The notes beneath the pieces were generated by a model, which was not told where the DNA came from, ran no database searches, and worked only from the letters and a program-made list of their open reading frames with translations. This document shows positions 53,196 to 60,504 of a stretch of DNA of 64,000 nt, piece by piece (the first letter of the stretch is position 1; every line of letters begins with the position of its first letter). The position numbers and the translations under genes were made by a program. This DNA is from an uncultured Bacilli bacterium (GTDB lineage: Bacteria > Bacillota_I > Bacilli_A > RF39 > UBA660), in contig CAKOON010000005.1 in assembly GCA_934098565.1 (NCBI GenBank), forward strand, positions 35,304-99,303, given 5' to 3'.

Positions 53196-54818
53196 ATGGA
53201 TACAAATAATAAAACAAGTACAGTCATTGATGTTTTAGAAGATGGCAATTTAAGTTTTACCCAAGAAGATACAACTCCCAAAATTAATACGGTTTTTACA
53301 GAGTTTGAATATGATAAAATTCCGGTTGTAGATTTAGTTAATAAAATGATTAATGACGCCGTAGAAAAACGTGCCAGCGATGTTCATTTTGACCCTACCC
53401 CCGATGTTTTAAATGTACGTATTCGTGTCGATGGTGATTTAATTTTATATGCTAAAGTACCAGCTAGTGTTAAAAAAAATTTAACAACCCGTATTAAGAT
53501 TATTTCGGGAATGAATATTACCGAAACTCGTCTTCCTCAAGATGGGGCCATTAAGATGACACATAATGATGCTCCTCTTGATATGCGTGTTTCCGCCCTA
53601 CCAATTGTTGATGGGGAAAAGATTGTTATCCGTATTTTAGATTACTCTAGAAGTATGGCGGGACTAGATACTATTGGTTTATCCAAGATAAATTATGATA
53701 AAGTTATACGAATGATTGGGGTTCCCAACGGAATTATCCTAGTTACGGGTGCTACTGGTTCCGGTAAATCAACAACCGTTTATTCAATGCTACAAAAGTT
53801 AAATCGAGTAGATACCAATATTATTACCGTTGAAGACCCCGTTGAAATGAAAATGCCAGGTTTAAATCAGGTCCAAGTTATGAGTGAAATTGGTCTTACT
53901 TTTGCGGCCGCTTTGCGTAGTATTTTGCGTCAAGACCCCGATGTTATAATGATCGGAGAAATTCGTGATGATGAAACAGCGCGTATTGCGGTTCGTGCCT
54001 CTATTACTGGGCACTTAGTTTTATCTACTTTGCACACCAATAATGCCCTTAATACCATCGAGCGTTTACTTGATATGGATGTTGAACGTTACCTTTTAGG
54101 CTCTGCGTTAACGGGCGTTATTGCCCAGCGTTTAGCAAAGAAGTTATGTCCTAAATGTCGTAAGGCTCGTCCAGTTACAGAGTATGAAAAAAAGGTCTTT
54201 AAATTAGCGCTAAATTTAGATATCAAAGAAGTATATGAAGCAGTCGGTTGTAAGAACTGTATCAATGGCTTTGTGGGACGTGTCGCAGTCCATGAAGTTT
54301 TAATGTTAAATCAAGATGTAAGGGACGCGATTGTTAATAATGCCTCCAAAGAACACTTACGTAAAATGGTTTACGATAAAGGCCATACAGTCACTCTTCT
54401 TCAAGATGGTCTAGAAAAAGTTGTTAGTGGCGATACAACATTCGATGAAATTGTCCAAATTATCGATGTTGAATCAGACTTTGGAGAAGATGAACAAGAA
54501 TTAAAAGATGCTCTACTTGGTAAAGTAAAGAAAAAAGAAGAAGAAGATGCTAATGTCCTAAACAATATATCTGGGGACCTAACTGAAGTTTTGGAGACTA
54601 CAGATGAGGGCTTAAAAGAAGTTACACCTTCCCAAGAAAAATTAGCAACTCCAGAAATCACTAAAGAAGAATCTCTTGATGAAGGGCAAGAAGAGACTTT
54701 AACTTTAAACGATATAAATAATTCTAAAGCAGCAACCAAAAATGATGAAAGCCAAAAAAACTCAACAGATACTGAAGAATTGTTAATGAGTCCTAAGAAA
54801 ACAAACAATACTCCTTAA
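53196..54818 (+). CDS. PilB/GspE-type secretion ATPase (unlinked)
   Basis: 540 aa. Type II secretion/type IV pilus extension motor: N-terminal domain ASDVHFDPTPDVLNVRIRVDGDL, Walker A LVTGATGSGKSTTV (about 183-196), Asp box EDPVEMK, Walker B IMIGEIRDDETA, His box HLVLSTLHTNNA, and two CPKC-type pairs that bind zinc. The C-terminal 100 residues are an acidic Ser/Thr/Glu-rich extension not seen in standard PilB. There is no PilC, PilD, or pilin gene beside it. The frame from 53187 starts at TTG; ATG 53196 has better spacing. Confidence 0.92.
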   Translation: MDTNNKTSTVIDVLEDGNLSFTQEDTTPKINTVFTEFEYDKIPVVDLVNKMINDAVEKRASDVHFDPTPDVLNVRIRVDGDLILYAKVPASVKKNLTTRIKIISGMNITETRLPQDGAIKMTHNDAPLDMRVSALPIVDGEKIVIRILDYSRSMAGLDTIGLSKINYDKVIRMIGVPNGIILVTGATGSGKSTTVYSMLQKLNRVDTNIITVEDPVEMKMPGLNQVQVMSEIGLTFAAALRSILRQDPDVIMIGEIRDDETARIAVRASITGHLVLSTLHTNNALNTIERLLDMDVERYLLGSALTGVIAQRLAKKLCPKCRKARPVTEYEKKVFKLALNLDIKEVYEAVGCKNCINGFVGRVAVHEVLMLNQDVRDAIVNNASKEHLRKMVYDKGHTVTLLQDGLEKVVSGDTTFDEIVQIIDVESDFGEDEQELKDALLGKVKKKEEEDANVLNNISGDLTEVLETTDEGLKEVTPSQEKLATPEITKEESLDEGQEETLTLNDINNSKAATKNDESQKNSTDTEELLMSPKKTNNTP

Positions 54819-54863
54819 TTTTCAAGAAAAAATAACTTTTAAAATTTAAAAAAAAGATATAAA

Positions 54864-54912
54864 AAGTGTAATAATTAATTACTTAAATATGATTAATTAT
54901 TACACTTCTTTT
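54864..54912. terminator. Bidirectional terminator between the PilB and AAA+ genes
   Basis: Perfect 16-bp stem at 54864-54879 and 54892-54907, 12-base loop, with CTTTTTG on the plus strand and T-rich DNA on the minus strand. Serves two convergent genes. Confidence 0.88.
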
Positions 54913-54969
54913 TGATTATATTTGGTCTTAAAAAACTCTTAAACTTACTCTTTGATAGTTAATTAACTA

Positions 54970-55896
54970 TTAAATATTATTAAAGTCTAATCCTTCTTCC
55001 AACGCAATATCTTTAAACTCAATTTTAAACTTTTCAATATCTTTTCTTAAGGAATCTTCATAAACACTTTTCGTATTGCAAATAGCTTCATAGATATGTT
55101 TTAATCTTACTTCTTTGGTATTATCAAACAAAGCATAACTAAAAGCATTAGAAATAATAGCTAAACAGATATCTGGGTATCTTGAGGAAATCTCATAGAT
55201 TCTTTTATATTCATCAGTCATATCAACAATAAAAGCAAAGATTTTTTCTTTAATAAAGTCAGTATAAGGCATAACAAGATGCATTTGTTTTTCAATTTTG
55301 GGTAAAGTTCCCATTAAGATTTTAATAGTTGTTTCTCTATCAGCTTCTTTAACATCAACTTTTTGAAATCTTCTTAAGAAGGCTCTATCACGAATAATAT
55401 ATTGTTCATATTCTTCAGTAGTAGTGGCTCCTATCATCTTGATTTCCCCACGGTCAAGGCCAGCTTTAAAAATATTGGCTAAATCCATACCGGATTCGCT
55501 ATTATTGCCTTTAATAAGCAAATGGGTTTCATCGATAAAGACAATGGTTTTTTCTCTTTTAGCTAATTCTTTTACTAAGACATCTACCCTTGTCTCCTTT
55601 TGACCAGCAATCTCATACTCACCGATAATCGAAGAAGCATTAAGTTTAAATAAGTCATAACCGAATAAGGCGTTAGGTACCATGTTATTTTTAATACGGT
55701 AAGCAAGTCCCTCAACGATAGCCGTTTTACCAATACCAGCTTTGCCAACTAATAAAGGCGACTTTTCAGGGGTTAAAAGAATTAAAATCATCTGTTTAAT
55801 TTCTTCTTCTCTACCGATGGCCGGATCCGTTATATAATCACGTTCGACTAAATTTTCTGCATATCTTTCTAAAAAACTTATATTTTTTTCTTCCAT
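54970..55896 (-). CDS. Single-module Clp-type AAA+ ATPase (ClpA/B D1-like)
   Basis: 308 aa. One AAA+ domain with Walker A GKAGIGKT (51-58), Walker B TIVFIDETH (115-124), sensor GATTTEEYEQYIIRDRAFLRRFQ with arginine fingers, and DPAIGREEEIKQMI before it. These match the first ATPase module of ClpA/B/C, but the second module and the N-domain are missing; the protein ends after a short helical tail. It cannot unfold substrates like ClpB by itself; perhaps a remodeler or part of a secretion system (inference). It faces the PilB-like gene. Confidence 0.85.
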   Translation of the reverse strand: MEEKNISFLERYAENLVERDYITDPAIGREEEIKQMILILLTPEKSPLLVGKAGIGKTAIVEGLAYRIKNNMVPNALFGYDLFKLNASSIIGEYEIAGQKETRVDVLVKELAKREKTIVFIDETHLLIKGNNSESGMDLANIFKAGLDRGEIKMIGATTTEEYEQYIIRDRAFLRRFQKVDVKEADRETTIKILMGTLPKIEKQMHLVMPYTDFIKEKIFAFIVDMTDEYKRIYEISSRYPDICLAIISNAFSYALFDNTKEVRLKHIYEAICNTKSVYEDSLRKDIEKFKIEFKDIALEEGLDFNNI

Positions 55897-55992
55897 AATT
55901 AATTCACCAAAGATATTATACCGGAAAACTAGTATCTAGACAATCATAAATAATTCTGCTAAAATAATAATTCCAAAAAGGAGGGGATTATT

Positions 55993-56382
55993 TTGAATAT
56001 TAAGATTAATCATATTGATTATGGTGCTATGAAACTGGCTATCGAAACCCGTACAGCCGATAATATTAATTATGAAGTAAAAATCATTGATATCACTTAT
56101 CGTCGTGATAACAAAATCTCTAATAATATTGTAGCTACTTTAAAGCTTAATACTTTAAATCCAGATAGTTTAGAAATAACTACTCGTTCTAAGGATTATT
56201 CTAAGGATATGAGTACTGGTATAATTAGAACGTCTCTTTATAGTATTTTTCCTAATACGAATATCAATAAGGCTGCTAATGAACTTAAAACATCGGTTGA
56301 AAAAGATAATGACTTAATTTTAAGTCGTTCAAGAAAAAGCCAAAACAGACAAAAAGTTAGCCCAAAAGTTATCAATTGGTAA
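55993..56382 (+). CDS. Small protein of unknown function (129 aa, TTG start)
   Basis: Starts at TTG 55993 with AGGAGG about 8 bases upstream. Strand-rich N-terminus (INHIDYGAMKLAIETRTADNINYEVKIIDITY), polar basic C-terminus (RSRKSQNRQKVSPKVINW). No family recognised, no signal peptide or membrane segment. It diverges from the AAA+ gene on the left. Confidence 0.7.
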   Translation: MNIKINHIDYGAMKLAIETRTADNINYEVKIIDITYRRDNKISNNIVATLKLNTLNPDSLEITTRSKDYSKDMSTGIIRTSLYSIFPNTNINKAANELKTSVEKDNDLILSRSRKSQNRQKVSPKVINW

Positions 56383-56465
56383 ATTGTATTAAACTTTTTC
56401 GGAAACTAGTTAATTTTATATTGACTTATAGGCTTAAATAGGGATATAATTAACTAGTAATTGAT

Positions 56466-56541
56466 GCCTGATTAGCTCAGTCGGTAGAGCGCACGGCTGT
56501 TAACCGTTAGGTCGTAGGTTCGAGTCCTACATCAGGCGCCA
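56466..56541 (+). tRNA. tRNA-Asn (GTT anticodon)
   Basis: 76 bases with encoded CCA. Acceptor GCCTGAT/ATCAGGC, D-loop AGCTCAGTCGGTAGAGC, anticodon stem-loop CGGCTGTTAACCG (GTT), T-arm GTAGGTTCGAGTCCTAC. Followed at 56554 by a terminator. Confidence 0.98.
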
Positions 56542-56553
56542 TTTATGTTAATT

Positions 56554-56578
56554 ACAACTTCTTCGGAAGTTGTTTTTT
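56554..56578 (+). terminator. Intrinsic terminator of tRNA-Asn
   Basis: ACAACTTC-TTCG-GAAGTTGT (56554-56573): 8-bp stem with UUCG tetraloop, then TTTTT. Confidence 0.92.
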
Positions 56579-56757
56579 GTTGTTTAAATCTAGGAGTGAT
56601 AGGCATTTGCCCCCTATTCCTTAGGTTGAATAAAAAAGATAAAAATACTGCTGATTTACCTATGTCGCAGTAATTTTGCAGTAAATTATAAAGATGAAAT
56701 TTATTTTAGGAATAAATTTTGGCTAGAAATGCTATACTAAGTATTAGGAAGTATCCA

Positions 56758-56797
56758 AATTTTATGATATATTTCAGACAAAATTTAGTTGCAATCT
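56758..56797. repeat. Left 40-bp direct repeat flanking the candidate toxin module
   Basis: 33 of 40 bases match 57141-57180 in the same orientation (core CAGACAAAAT and GCAATCT). The right copy contains the toxin-mRNA promoter; here the equivalent -10 is lost, so this looks like a decayed second copy of that promoter. Confidence 0.7.
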
Positions 56798-56816
56798 AAA
56801 AGATTTATGGTATACT
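56789..56816 (+). promoter_or_regulatory. Promoter of the candidate antisense RNA
   Basis: TTGCAA (56789-56794), 16-base spacer ending in TGG, TATACT (56811-56816), an extended -10. Start of transcription would be near 56823. Confidence 0.65.
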
Positions 56817-56822
56817 ACTAGT

Positions 56823-56950
56823 GAAAGAACTTGATTGTTCTTAAATAAAAAAGAGATACATTTGATTTTGTGTGTTAGATGTTTCTCGGTCCATTAATGT
56901 TTAATGTTTGAGAAACACCTATTCATCAACGATGCGTAGGTGTTTTTCAA
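56823..56950 (+). ncRNA. Candidate antitoxin antisense RNA
   Basis: About 128-base plus-strand transcript between the promoter at 56789 and a terminator hairpin (AAACACCTA/TAGGTGTTT, 56913-56945, then TTC). It contains several hairpins, overlaps the 3' part of the minus-strand peptide mRNA and has no open frame of interest. Layout matches the 3'-overlapping antitoxins of Bacillus type I systems. Confidence 0.5.
56855..56890. repeat. Left inverted repeat of the candidate toxin module
   Basis: Inverted counterpart at 57100-57133. Blocks GATACATTTGATT, GTTAG(N)TGTTT and CTCGGT are shared, with small gaps. In the minus-strand mRNA this copy forms the 3' end, pairs with the 5' end and is followed by TCTTTTTTATTT, so it also serves as the long-range terminator. 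Confidence 0.75.
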
Positions 56951-56970
56951 ATTATAATATATAAAATATA

Positions 56971-57042
56971 CTATTTTTTGATAGTAGTTATAATATCGTC
57001 TATAAAGATTAATATTACAACTAGTATAATGATATACTCCAC
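56971..57042 (-). CDS. Short hydrophobic peptide, candidate type I toxin
   Basis: 23 codons from GTG (57040-57042) to TAG. The product has a membrane-spanning stretch (YIIILVVILIFI), an acidic pair (DD) and a basic end (IKK), the layout of small type I toxins in Firmicutes. The main Shine-Dalgarno (AAAGGGGGTGG, about 57065-57075) feeds an ATG at 57058 that opens a different, overlapping 54-codon frame; the GTG lies inside it, so translation may be coupled as in mok/hok. The coding status is not proven. Confidence 0.4.
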   Translation of the reverse strand: MEYIIILVVILIFIDDIITTIKK

Positions 57043-57099
57043 AGAAAATCTCTTTCATATGGACCACCCCCTTTCGTATTTTAAATAATTAAAATATGA

Positions 57100-57133
57100 A
57101 CCGAGAGTAAAACACCTAACAATCAAATGTATC
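57100..57133. repeat. Right inverted repeat of the candidate toxin module
   Basis: Inverted counterpart of 56855-56890. The predicted minus-strand transcript starts within it (near 57129), so it forms the 5' end of the toxin mRNA, which can base-pair with the 3' end. Confidence 0.75.
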
Positions 57134-57135
57134 TA

Positions 57136-57164
57136 ATAGTAATTTTAACATATATTCCAGACAA
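57136..57164 (-). promoter_or_regulatory. Promoter of the candidate toxin mRNA
   Basis: Minus-strand TTGTCT (57159-57164), 17-base spacer, TACTAT (57136-57141). Start about 57129, at the beginning of the inverted repeat. Confidence 0.6.
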
Positions 57165-57180
57165 AATATATAAGCAATCT
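57141..57180. repeat. Right 40-bp direct repeat flanking the candidate toxin module
   Basis: Matches 56758-56797 at 33 of 40 positions, in the same orientation. Contains most of the toxin-mRNA promoter. Confidence 0.7.
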
Positions 57181-57515
57181 TTTCAGTAAGTAATTTTTGA
57201 GTATTACAGAATGGACTTTCGCATGAATTCTTAAAGACTATTCATCTGTTGATACATGGGCTTTATTTTTCATATTGCTAGCAATTTAAAAAACATGGAT
57301 TAGTTACCAACTAAGTAACTATCAGTCTATGTTTTTCTTTTTCCCTAATTTTTTAAGGCTGACAAAGGAAGTATATAAATGCCATTTCTTTGGCTATGGT
57401 CTTTTGATAATGTACAATCATAACCATAAATACGAGGTTAATCTCCACTTTTTCATAAAGATTTGACAAACTTTTTTAGTCTATTCATTGCCTGAGAACC
57501 GCTCCACAGAAAGTA
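57181..57515. other. Intergenic stretch with a bidirectional hairpin, no gene seen
   Basis: About 335 bases. An imperfect hairpin at about 57288-57335 (AACATGGA...TCTATGTT) with T-runs on both strands looks like a terminator without an assigned gene. No open frame with a ribosome binding site. Confidence 0.4.
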
Positions 57516-57550
57516 AAAAGCCATATGTTTATTAGACATATAGACTTTTT
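57515..57550 (-). terminator. Intrinsic terminator of the dus-rlu operon
   Basis: AAAAAGCCATATGT (57515-57528) pairs imperfectly with ACATATAGACTTTTT (57536-57550); on the minus strand a TTTTT run follows the hairpin. The stop of the rlu gene is at 57553. Confidence 0.75.
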
Positions 57551-57552
57551 TC

Positions 57553-58203
57553 TTATTCTTCATTGTAATCTTTAAAACCTAAGTAGAATACTTTGGGAGC
57601 CTTACTAATAAAAGTCATCTCTTTATTAGTTATTGGATGTTTAATAACTAATTTATTGGCATGAAGACCTAAACGACTTAAAGAATTAATTTTAGCCTCA
57701 TACTTCTTATCGCCAACAATAGGATTACCGATATAAGCTAAGCTGGCTCTAATCTGATTTTTACGGCCGGTTTTAATTCTTACTTTTAGAAGACTTTGGG
57801 TTGAGTTAGTACTTAAAACTTCATATTCAGTAACACTTGATAATCCTTTGTCACTAACATAAACATGATGAGTCTTATCTTCTTGAAGATAAAATCTTAA
57901 AGTATCTTTAGTTTTAGGAAGCCTACCTTCTACTACGGCCCTATATTCTCTTGTATATCTTAGCCAATCTCTTTGAAGTAATTCTTTTAACTTAGGGTTT
58001 TTAGCAAATAAAACTATACCAGAGGTGTCTTTATCTAAACGATGAACCACAAAGACTTTTTGATTTTTCTTATGAAGATACTCCCTTACTTCATGATATA
58101 AAGTTCTTTCCCGTTCTTTATCGGTACCAACGGTTAATAATTTACTGGGCTTATTGACTACTAATATTTCTTTATCTTCATATATAATATTTAATTTTTT
58201 CAT
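57553..58203 (-). CDS. RluA-family pseudouridine synthase
   Basis: 216 aa. Catalytic motif HRLDKDTSGIVLFAKN with the conserved Asp, and further family blocks GRKNQIRASLAYIGNPIVGDKKY and GLHANKLVIKHP. It makes pseudouridine in rRNA or tRNA. It lacks the N-terminal S4 RNA-binding domain of RluD/RluC and is shorter than them, as in RluA and several short paralogues. ATG overlaps the dus stop as ATGA, so the two are translated together. Confidence 0.93.
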   Translation of the reverse strand: MKKLNIIYEDKEILVVNKPSKLLTVGTDKERERTLYHEVREYLHKKNQKVFVVHRLDKDTSGIVLFAKNPKLKELLQRDWLRYTREYRAVVEGRLPKTKDTLRFYLQEDKTHHVYVSDKGLSSVTEYEVLSTNSTQSLLKVRIKTGRKNQIRASLAYIGNPIVGDKKYEAKINSLSRLGLHANKLVIKHPITNKEMTFISKAPKVFYLGFKDYNEE

Positions 58204-59189
58204 TCTAATTCTCCTAAATCTTTAAGATATGACTCATATTCATCTAAACAAGCAAATATTTCTTTACTATTCTTACAAGTACATATTTTATTTTTCATTT
58301 CTTTACTCTTCGGCATACCTTTTAAGTAATATAGAATATGACTTCTTATTTCTAAAGAAGCACTTTTTTCATTGGTATCTTCACATAAAAGTTGATAGTG
58401 ATATCTCATCATATTTATTTTTTCTTGATTGGTTACTTTTTGCGGTTCAGTTCCATTTTCAAGATAGTTTACACAGTCTCTAATTAACCAAGGGTTGCCT
58501 AAAAGACCGCGCCCAATCATTACCGCATCACAATTGGTCTCAGCAAGCATTTTTTGCGCTAAATAACAGCTAGTGACATCGCCATTTCCAATAACAGGAA
58601 TAGAAACAGCGGCTTTAACTTTTTTAATAATTTGCCAATCGGCAGTACCCGAGTATCCTTGGGACCTTGTTCTTCCATGAATGGCAATAGCTTTGGCCCC
58701 AGCGTCTTCAATTACTTTGGCGACTTCAACGGCATTTACATGGTCATTATCCCAACCGGCTCTGATTTTAACCGTTACGGGAACATCTACTGCTTGGACA
58801 ACGGAGGATACAATCTTTTTAATTTTCGCCGGGTCTTTTAAAAGGGCACTACCAGCTTGATTTTTAATAGCAACTTTAGGAACAGGACACCCCATGTTAA
58901 TGTCGATAATATCAGGCTTTTGTAGTTTTTCTACTAATTTAGCAGCTTCGACAAAAGACTCTTCATCACTACCAAAAATTTGTTGACTTATGGGTCTTTC
59001 TTCATCACTCATCTTTAGTAAATCTAAAGTCTTTTGGCTTTGATAGCATAAAGCCTTATCACTAACCATCTCAGCGTAAATAAGACCAGCTCCCATCTTT
59101 TTTAAAATCTTACGATAAGACGTATTAGTAATACCGGCCATTGGAGCGACAACGACTTTATTTTGAATATGAACATTCCCAATATCCAT
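58200..59189 (-). CDS. dus: tRNA-dihydrouridine synthase
   Basis: 329 aa FMN-dependent TIM-barrel enzyme that reduces uridines in the D-loop of tRNAs. Motifs: VVAPMAGITNTSYRKI, PDIIDINMGCPVPK with the catalytic Cys, VTVKIRAGWD, IHGRTRSQGYSGTADW and MIGRGLLGNPWLI. Best match to the DusB group. Preceded by AAAGAGGTG; first gene of the dus-rlu operon. Confidence 0.95.
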   Translation of the reverse strand: MDIGNVHIQNKVVVAPMAGITNTSYRKILKKMGAGLIYAEMVSDKALCYQSQKTLDLLKMSDEERPISQQIFGSDEESFVEAAKLVEKLQKPDIIDINMGCPVPKVAIKNQAGSALLKDPAKIKKIVSSVVQAVDVPVTVKIRAGWDNDHVNAVEVAKVIEDAGAKAIAIHGRTRSQGYSGTADWQIIKKVKAAVSIPVIGNGDVTSCYLAQKMLAETNCDAVMIGRGLLGNPWLIRDCVNYLENGTEPQKVTNQEKINMMRYHYQLLCEDTNEKSASLEIRSHILYYLKGMPKSKEMKNKICTCKNSKEIFACLDEYESYLKDLGELE

Positions 59190-59251
59190 GCAATCACCTC
59201 TTTAATAAATTTAATTCGTTAACATTATATCACACGATGATTTAAGTACCA

Positions 59252-59285
59252 AGAAAAAAAGAGACTAATTTCTTTTTTGAAATTT
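59252..59285 (-). terminator. Intrinsic terminator of pduL
   Basis: On the minus strand AGAGATTAAATTTC and GAAATTAGTCTCT pair imperfectly around a run of A, followed by TTTTTTTC. It overlaps the last codons of pduL. Confidence 0.75.
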
Positions 59286-59834
59286 AATCTCTACGGTATC
59301 ATTTTGTTTTAGCATAAAACCATTAGCATCATCAGTATCAAGGTGAATTTCTAAATAGCCATCACTACTAGTTTTAAAGAATGCTTCAATAATTCCTTTT
59401 TTTTCACCATCAATAATGACCCCAACAGCTTCATCATCAGAAACTCCCCACTCTTTAGCTAGAGCATCAGATATATGGATATGTCTATTAGCTATTATTC
59501 CACAAGGAATGGTTATTTTGTCCTTAGGGCCAATTATTTCTAGCATACTGGCGCCGTCTAAATGACCACTTTTTCTAACCGGAGGATTAATGCCTAACTT
59601 GTAACTATCTGTTTTAGAAACTTCTACTTGGTTATAAGAACGAAATGGTCCTAAGACTCTTACATGTTCTATAGAACCTTTAGGTCCTTTAATAATTACC
59701 GTTTCTTCGGATGCAAATTGTCCTGGTTGATTAAGGGGTCTTTTAAATGTTAATTCATCTTTACCAAACAGTTTTTGGTAGACTTCTTTAGTTAAATGAC
59801 AATGTCTATTAGAGACACCTACACTTATCTTCAT
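59265..59834 (-). CDS. pduL: PduL-type phosphate acyltransferase
   Basis: 189 aa. Two PduL repeats: SNRHCHLTKEVYQKLFG near the N-terminus and IIANRHIHISDALAKEWGV in the middle, with the conserved metal-binding His residues, and VRVLGPFRSYNQVEVS, GHLDGASMLEIIGPK. The enzyme swaps CoA and phosphate on acetyl- or propionyl-groups. No microcompartment genes are in the window, so it probably replaces Pta in acetate fermentation with an acetate kinase (inference). Length is close to the free-standing PduL type. Confidence 0.95.
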   Translation of the reverse strand: MKISVGVSNRHCHLTKEVYQKLFGKDELTFKRPLNQPGQFASEETVIIKGPKGSIEHVRVLGPFRSYNQVEVSKTDSYKLGINPPVRKSGHLDGASMLEIIGPKDKITIPCGIIANRHIHISDALAKEWGVSDDEAVGVIIDGEKKGIIEAFFKTSSDGYLEIHLDTDDANGFMLKQNDTVEIKFQKRN

Positions 59835-59899
59835 AATATAATTACCTACTTTCTACAAGATAAATTATATCAAAAAAATAGGTCTTAAGACACTATTTT

Positions 59900-60292
59900 C
59901 TATAAATTTAATTGGTAAGGTATTTCTGATGTGCCATCCCCTGATTTTGTTTGAATATTTGACTTCAGATAAAGTGCAGGACGTGTAGCAAGAGATTCAA
60001 AGTCGGCAATGCAAGTTAAAAAGCCCCCGCCGCCGACAACAACAAATGCCGCATCAATTTTGTTTAAATTAGGCATCAGCGTCCACTGGTAGTAGTCTGA
60101 TTTATAAAGATAGTCATTACCATGGCAATCGCTATAATAATCCCAACCATACATACCAGTAGATAAACATGTTGAACTATTTATTATAGAGCCGCCTCCT
60201 GTTGCATATCCATAATCGCTTGGATACATTAACCCTATTTTGCCTGTCCACGATACAGAGATTGAGATAGTGTAAAAATTGTGTTTTGAAGT
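59900..60292 (-). pseudogene. Relic of a surface protein C-terminal domain
   Basis: The frame (ATG at 60229, open from 60292 without a start) encodes WTGKIGLMYPSDYGYATGGGS, ...DCHGNDYLYKSDYYQWTLMPN and ATRPALYLKSNIQTKSGDGTSEIPYQLNL. This is the C-terminal block of a common family of exported, pilin-like surface proteins in gut Firmicutes that end ...RPVLYLKSNIKITGGDGTSSNPY. The N-terminal signal, membrane helix and main body are missing; an in-frame stop lies just upstream. It is a fragment rather than a gene. Confidence 0.65.
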
Positions 60293-60375
60293 TTAATTGT
60301 AGTCAAAATTATGGTCAAAATGGCTCTTCAGTCCAGTATCCACCGTGTATTTTCATAGAGTTTTCAACTCTATGA

Positions 60376-60417
60376 AAAAAAGTCTTGCTATTTGACTAGA
60401 ATACCCAAGACTTTTTT
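60376..60417 (-). terminator. Intrinsic terminator near the surface-protein relic
   Basis: AAAAAGTCTTG (60376-60387) and CAAGACTTTTT (60406-60417) form a 12-bp stem with T-run on the minus strand. A second inverted repeat (60351-60362/60366-60377) overlaps its left edge. Confidence 0.65.
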
Positions 60418-60431
60418 AAATTATACATATT

Positions 60432-60490
60432 AAAAAAACAGCAATATCTCATTAAATTTATAAGTCATAATTAAATATTGCTGTTTTTTT
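60432..60490 (-). terminator. Bidirectional intrinsic terminator before the YcxB-like gene
   Basis: Perfect 16-bp stem AAAAAAACAGCAATAT/ATATTGCTGTTTTTTT (60432-60447 and 60475-60490). T-runs on both strands. Ends the YcxB-like gene, which stops at 60505. Confidence 0.85.
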
Positions 60491-60504
60491 ATTTATTATA
60501 TTTT

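Noticed and set aside
56971..57180. MITE or insertion sequence
   Set aside because: The inverted repeats enclose promoters, a peptide frame and a terminator and show no target-site duplication at their ends, so a regulated RNA module fits better; a mobile origin is still possible.
58198..58206. Mycoplasma-type code with TGA as Trp
   Set aside because: TGA ends the dus gene in an ATGA overlap with the next gene, and Trp is written TGG throughout.
60351..60377. Hairpin TTTCATAGAGTT/AACTCTATGAAA as a terminator
   Set aside because: No T-run follows it on either strand; the overlapping hairpin at 60376-60417 is the better terminator.
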